From: Phytoactinopolyspora endophytica
GTDB lineage: Bacteria; Actinomycetota; Actinomycetes; Jiangellales; Jiangellaceae
Direction: 5' to 3'
Length of the DNA: 10,104 bases
Assembly (NCBI RefSeq): GCF_004138495.1
Contig: NZ_ML142857.1
Span: 56,255-66,358 of the forward strand
Shown: one piece after another, positions 7,860-10,104 of the stretch
Layout: every line of letters starts with the position of its first letter
Numbering within the stretch: the first letter of the stretch is position 1
Translations under genes and position numbers: made by a program
The notes under the pieces: model-generated
What the model saw: only the letters and a program-made list of their open reading frames with translations
What the model was told of the DNA's origin: nothing
Database searches by the model: none

Positions 7860-8933
7860 CTAGGTGACCGCTGGATCGCGGTCCGGATTCTGTTCGGGTG
7901 GAGCGGGTGGGGTCTGGGTGTGTGGACCGGGACGTGCGCGTTCCCGGGCCGCGTACGCCACCGCGGCGATGATGATCACGCCCTGCACCGCCGGCCGGAT
8001 CGTCGACGGCAGCGCCATCTGGTTGAACAGGGTGAACAGCGCCTCGATGGTCAGCGCGCCGGCCATCGCGGCGACGACGGTCCCACGACCGCCGCCCAGG
8101 ACGACGCCGCCGAGGACGACCGCCGTGATCGCGGTGAACTCGAGTCCCTGCCCGACCTGTGCCGTCACCCCGGCGAAACCACCGATGAGCACGCCGGCCA
8201 GCGAGGCCATCACGCTGGACAGCACGAAGGCCGACGTCCGGACCTGCCAGACCCGGGCCCCGGAGAACATGGCCGTCTTCTCGTTGTCTCCGGTGGCGAT
8301 CAGCGTCCGCCCGTACGAGCCGCGCATCAGCACGACGGCCGCGACGACGACGGCGAAGAGGATCACCAGCGACCACGGCAGCTGCCGTACCACCGGCATG
8401 TCGATGCCACCGCGGCCCGGCTGACGGAACGCCTCCGAGAGAGCACCCGTAGGAGCGCCGCCGGTCCACAGCCTGATCGCGCCGTAGAGCACCAGCATCA
8501 TGCCGAGCGTGGTGATCAGCGAATGCACCTTCAGCAGCGTCGTGATCAACCCGTTGACCAGGCCGACGAGGATGCCGAACGCGAGCATGACGAACAGGAC
8601 GGGCACGGTCCGGCTCTCCTCGCCGTCGATCAGCGCGGCGGCGATGACGACCTGCGCGCCGACCAGCGAGCCGACGGACAAGTCCAGCTCCCCGCAGACG
8701 ATCACGAAGTATTGCCCCACAGCCAAGATCACCAGCGGTGCGGCCTTCTTCAGGAACGCCATCATCGACGGCGGCTCCGCGAAGCTCGGGTTCATCACGA
8801 AGATGACCACGAAGACCACGACCAGCAGCGCGAACACGGTGGGGCTGCCACCTCCGAACAGCCGGCCCGCGACGTCCGCGAGCCTCGTCCGGACGCTCGC
8901 ACCGGCAGCCTGACCGGGTTTCGTCAATGTCAT
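7860..8933 (-). CDS. Sugar ABC transporter permease B (RbsC type)
   Basis: A 357-residue inner-membrane subunit of the BPD_transp_2 (RbsC/AraH/XylH) family, which forms the sugar channel with the second permease and is driven by a cytosolic ATPase. Hydrophobic helices begin near residue 31 (FALLVVVFVVIFVM) and continue to about 327. Family signatures are visible: GELDLSVGSLVGAQ, VHSLITTLGMMLVLYG, and AITAVVLGGVVLGGGRGT near the C-terminus. The tail after residue 328 is a hydrophilic Pro/Arg-rich cytosolic extension. ATG 8933 has AGGGGGGT about 6 bases upstream and overlaps the stop of permease A as ATGA, so the two are probably translated as a pair. It is clearly paralogous to permease A but diverged, which suggests a heterodimeric channel. 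Confidence 0.95.
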   Translation of the reverse strand: MTLTKPGQAAGASVRTRLADVAGRLFGGGSPTVFALLVVVFVVIFVMNPSFAEPPSMMAFLKKAAPLVILAVGQYFVIVCGELDLSVGSLVGAQVVIAAALIDGEESRTVPVLFVMLAFGILVGLVNGLITTLLKVHSLITTLGMMLVLYGAIRLWTGGAPTGALSEAFRQPGRGGIDMPVVRQLPWSLVILFAVVVAAVVLMRGSYGRTLIATGDNEKTAMFSGARVWQVRTSAFVLSSVMASLAGVLIGGFAGVTAQVGQGLEFTAITAVVLGGVVLGGGRGTVVAAMAGALTIEALFTLFNQMALPSTIRPAVQGVIIIAAVAYAARERARPGPHTQTPPAPPEQNPDRDPAVT

Positions 8934-10096
8934 CGCGCACCCCCCTGCTCCGTCGAGACCGGACCGTCACGGTTGGGCGGCGGATCCGGAGGCGATCCAC
9001 CGCCCGCGCCACCGTCGCCGTCGAACCGCCGCCGGCTGGCGCGGACGTCCAGCCGGCGGCGGGCGTAGATGGCCACGGCGGCGATGATGATCACGCCGCG
9101 CAGCACATCCTTGAAGAACGCGTCGACCCCCAGGATGTTGAAGACCGTGTCCAGCTCCGCGAGTATGAGCACCCCGCCCAGGGTTCCGGCGACGCCTCCG
9201 CGTCCGCCCATGAGGAACGTGCCGCCCAGCACCACGGCCGCGATCGAGTCCAGCTCGTACCCGTCGTCGTAGACCAGGGCATTGCCCGTGCCGAAGCGCG
9301 CCGCCAGCAGGAGACCGGCGACACCGGCCGTCATCGCGCAGATCACGTGGGCGGTCACCATGACCCGTCCCGTGCGGATGCCCGACATCCGGGCAACGTC
9401 CGCGCTGCCGCCGACGGCGTACATGTGGAAGCCGGTCCGGGACTTGCGCAGGTAGAGGATCCCGGCCACCGCCATCGCGAGCATCACCGCGGCAGACAGT
9501 GGTACGAAACCGATCCGGCTGTAGCCGAACTGCCTGAACCCCTCCGGGACCGCACCGGCCGGTCCCTTGAATTGCGTGTCGAGATATCCCTTGATGATCA
9601 GGCCCATCCCGAGTGTCGTGATGAACGGGTTGACCTTGAGCACTGAGATGATCAGTCCGTTGGCGAGGCCGATAGCCCCCGCAACGAGCAGCGTCACCGC
9701 GATACCCAGCGGGACCCGTGCCGGATCGCCGTCCATCGTGGTCGCCGCCACCAAGGTGGACAGCGCGACGACGTAGCCGACGGAGAGGTCGAGCGAGCGG
9801 CAGAGGATCACCAGCGTCTGCCCGAGGGCAACCATTCCCAGCAGGCTGGACCGGCCGAGCATGTCGACCGTGTTGGCGGTGCTGAACAGGTTCCTGCCCT
9901 GAAGCGCCACCAGGATCCCGCCGACCACCACCACGCCCAGCAGGGCGATGTACACCAGCTCCGTCGTCCCCAGCCGCCGGCGGGCCGCCATGATCGGCGC
10001 ACTGCTCATACCTGCTAGTCGCGCTCCACTCCTCGCTCCCTCCGCGGAAGACTCCGCTCGTTCCTCGCTACGCCCGCCACTCCGCTCGCTCGTCAT
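8930..10096 (-). CDS. Sugar ABC transporter permease A (RbsC type)
   Basis: A BPD_transp_2 family membrane subunit and partner of permease B. Signatures: CRSLDLSVGYVVALS, VNPFITTLGMGLIIKGY, and SIAAVVLGGTFLMGGRGG. About eight to ten hydrophobic segments run from residue 46 (LVYIALLGVVVVGGILVAL) to about 345, followed by a cytosolic Arg- and Pro/Gly-rich tail. The start is uncertain. ATG 10096 (388 residues) fits the ATGA overlap pattern of the operon, with an out-of-frame TGA at 10095-10093, but its first 29 residues are Ser/Glu/Arg/Gly low complexity encoded by a repeat tract. ATG 10009 (359 residues, MSSAPIMAARRR) gives a normal family N-terminus but has only a poorly spaced AGCAGG before it. 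ATG 9991 has no visible ribosome binding site. The core of the gene is certain; the first 29 codons are not. Confidence 0.93.
   Translation of the reverse strand: MTSERSGGRSEERAESSAEGARSGARLAGMSSAPIMAARRRLGTTELVYIALLGVVVVGGILVALQGRNLFSTANTVDMLGRSSLLGMVALGQTLVILCRSLDLSVGYVVALSTLVAATTMDGDPARVPLGIAVTLLVAGAIGLANGLIISVLKVNPFITTLGMGLIIKGYLDTQFKGPAGAVPEGFRQFGYSRIGFVPLSAAVMLAMAVAGILYLRKSRTGFHMYAVGGSADVARMSGIRTGRVMVTAHVICAMTAGVAGLLLAARFGTGNALVYDDGYELDSIAAVVLGGTFLMGGRGGVAGTLGGVLILAELDTVFNILGVDAFFKDVLRGVIIIAAVAIYARRRLDVRASRRRFDGDGGAGGGSPPDPPPNRDGPVSTEQGGAR
10010..10093 (-). repeat. Purine-rich low-complexity repeat tract at the permease A start
   Basis: The minus strand of this stretch is built from variants of GAGCGGAGT and GAGCGAGG. 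CGAGCGGAGT occurs exactly twice, at 10060-10051 and 10088-10079, and a palindrome TCCGCGGA lies at 10041-10048. Translated in the permease frame it gives only Ser, Glu, Arg, Gly and Ala. This looks more like an extragenic repeat between two operon genes than part of a permease. The tract may have moved or duplicated the start codon. Confidence 0.5.
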
Positions 10097-10104
10097 GTCG
10101 CCGC

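Noticed and set aside
7782..9068. A 428-codon plus-strand frame and a 403-codon minus-strand frame across permease B
   Set aside because: Both are out of frame with the clear permease. They are rich in Arg, His and Asp and lack membrane segments.

Overview
The window comes from a high-GC Gram-positive, most likely an actinomycete. The evidence is a strongly GC-biased third codon position, 4-base ATGA overlaps between genes, a lipoprotein signal with an LAAC lipobox, and very rare TTA codons. The sequence alone does not fix the genus.

All supported genes lie on the minus strand and read as one polycistronic unit from right to left. The order is: permease A (about 10096 to 8930), permease B (8933 to 7860), a sugar-binding lipoprotein (7849 to 6581), a ketose 3-epimerase-family TIM-barrel enzyme (6584 to 5715), and a giant secreted protein of 1814 residues (5615 to 171). 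Permease A and permease B overlap by 4 bases, as do the lipoprotein and the epimerase. Permease B and the lipoprotein are 10 bases apart. Only the step into the giant gene has a real spacer, of 99 bases, and that gene carries the strongest ribosome binding site. The first gene begins with an ATGA arrangement at the window edge, so the missing ABC ATPase probably lies just outside.

The transporter is of the ribose/RbsABC class (BPD_transp_2 permeases with a Peripla_BP_4 binding protein). The epimerase keeps the metal-binding Glu/Asp/His/Glu set of the D-psicose/D-tagatose 3-epimerase family. The giant protein joins a ThuA-like domain to a PQQ-type glucose/sorbosone dehydrogenase propeller. Behind these come a PKD domain, a CBM6-like module, Ig-like domains, two concanavalin-like modules and a C-terminal helical FIMAH-like domain. 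A reasonable model, which is inference, is that the exported protein binds and oxidises a sugar or glycan outside the cell, the ABC system imports a monosaccharide or keto-sugar, and the epimerase rearranges it inside. The substrate cannot be read from the sequence.

The non-coding parts are short. They are a 170-base tail with a long hairpin (30-91) and a second small hairpin over the last stop codon, a 99-base spacer at 5616-5714 with small palindromes, and a repeat-rich low-complexity tract at 10010-10096 at the start of permease A. No RNA genes, insertion sequences or CRISPR arrays were seen. The most notable regulatory clue is that the only three TTA leucine codons found by eye in the five genes sit at codon 6 of the epimerase and codons 5 and 21 of the giant protein. 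None is in the transporter genes.
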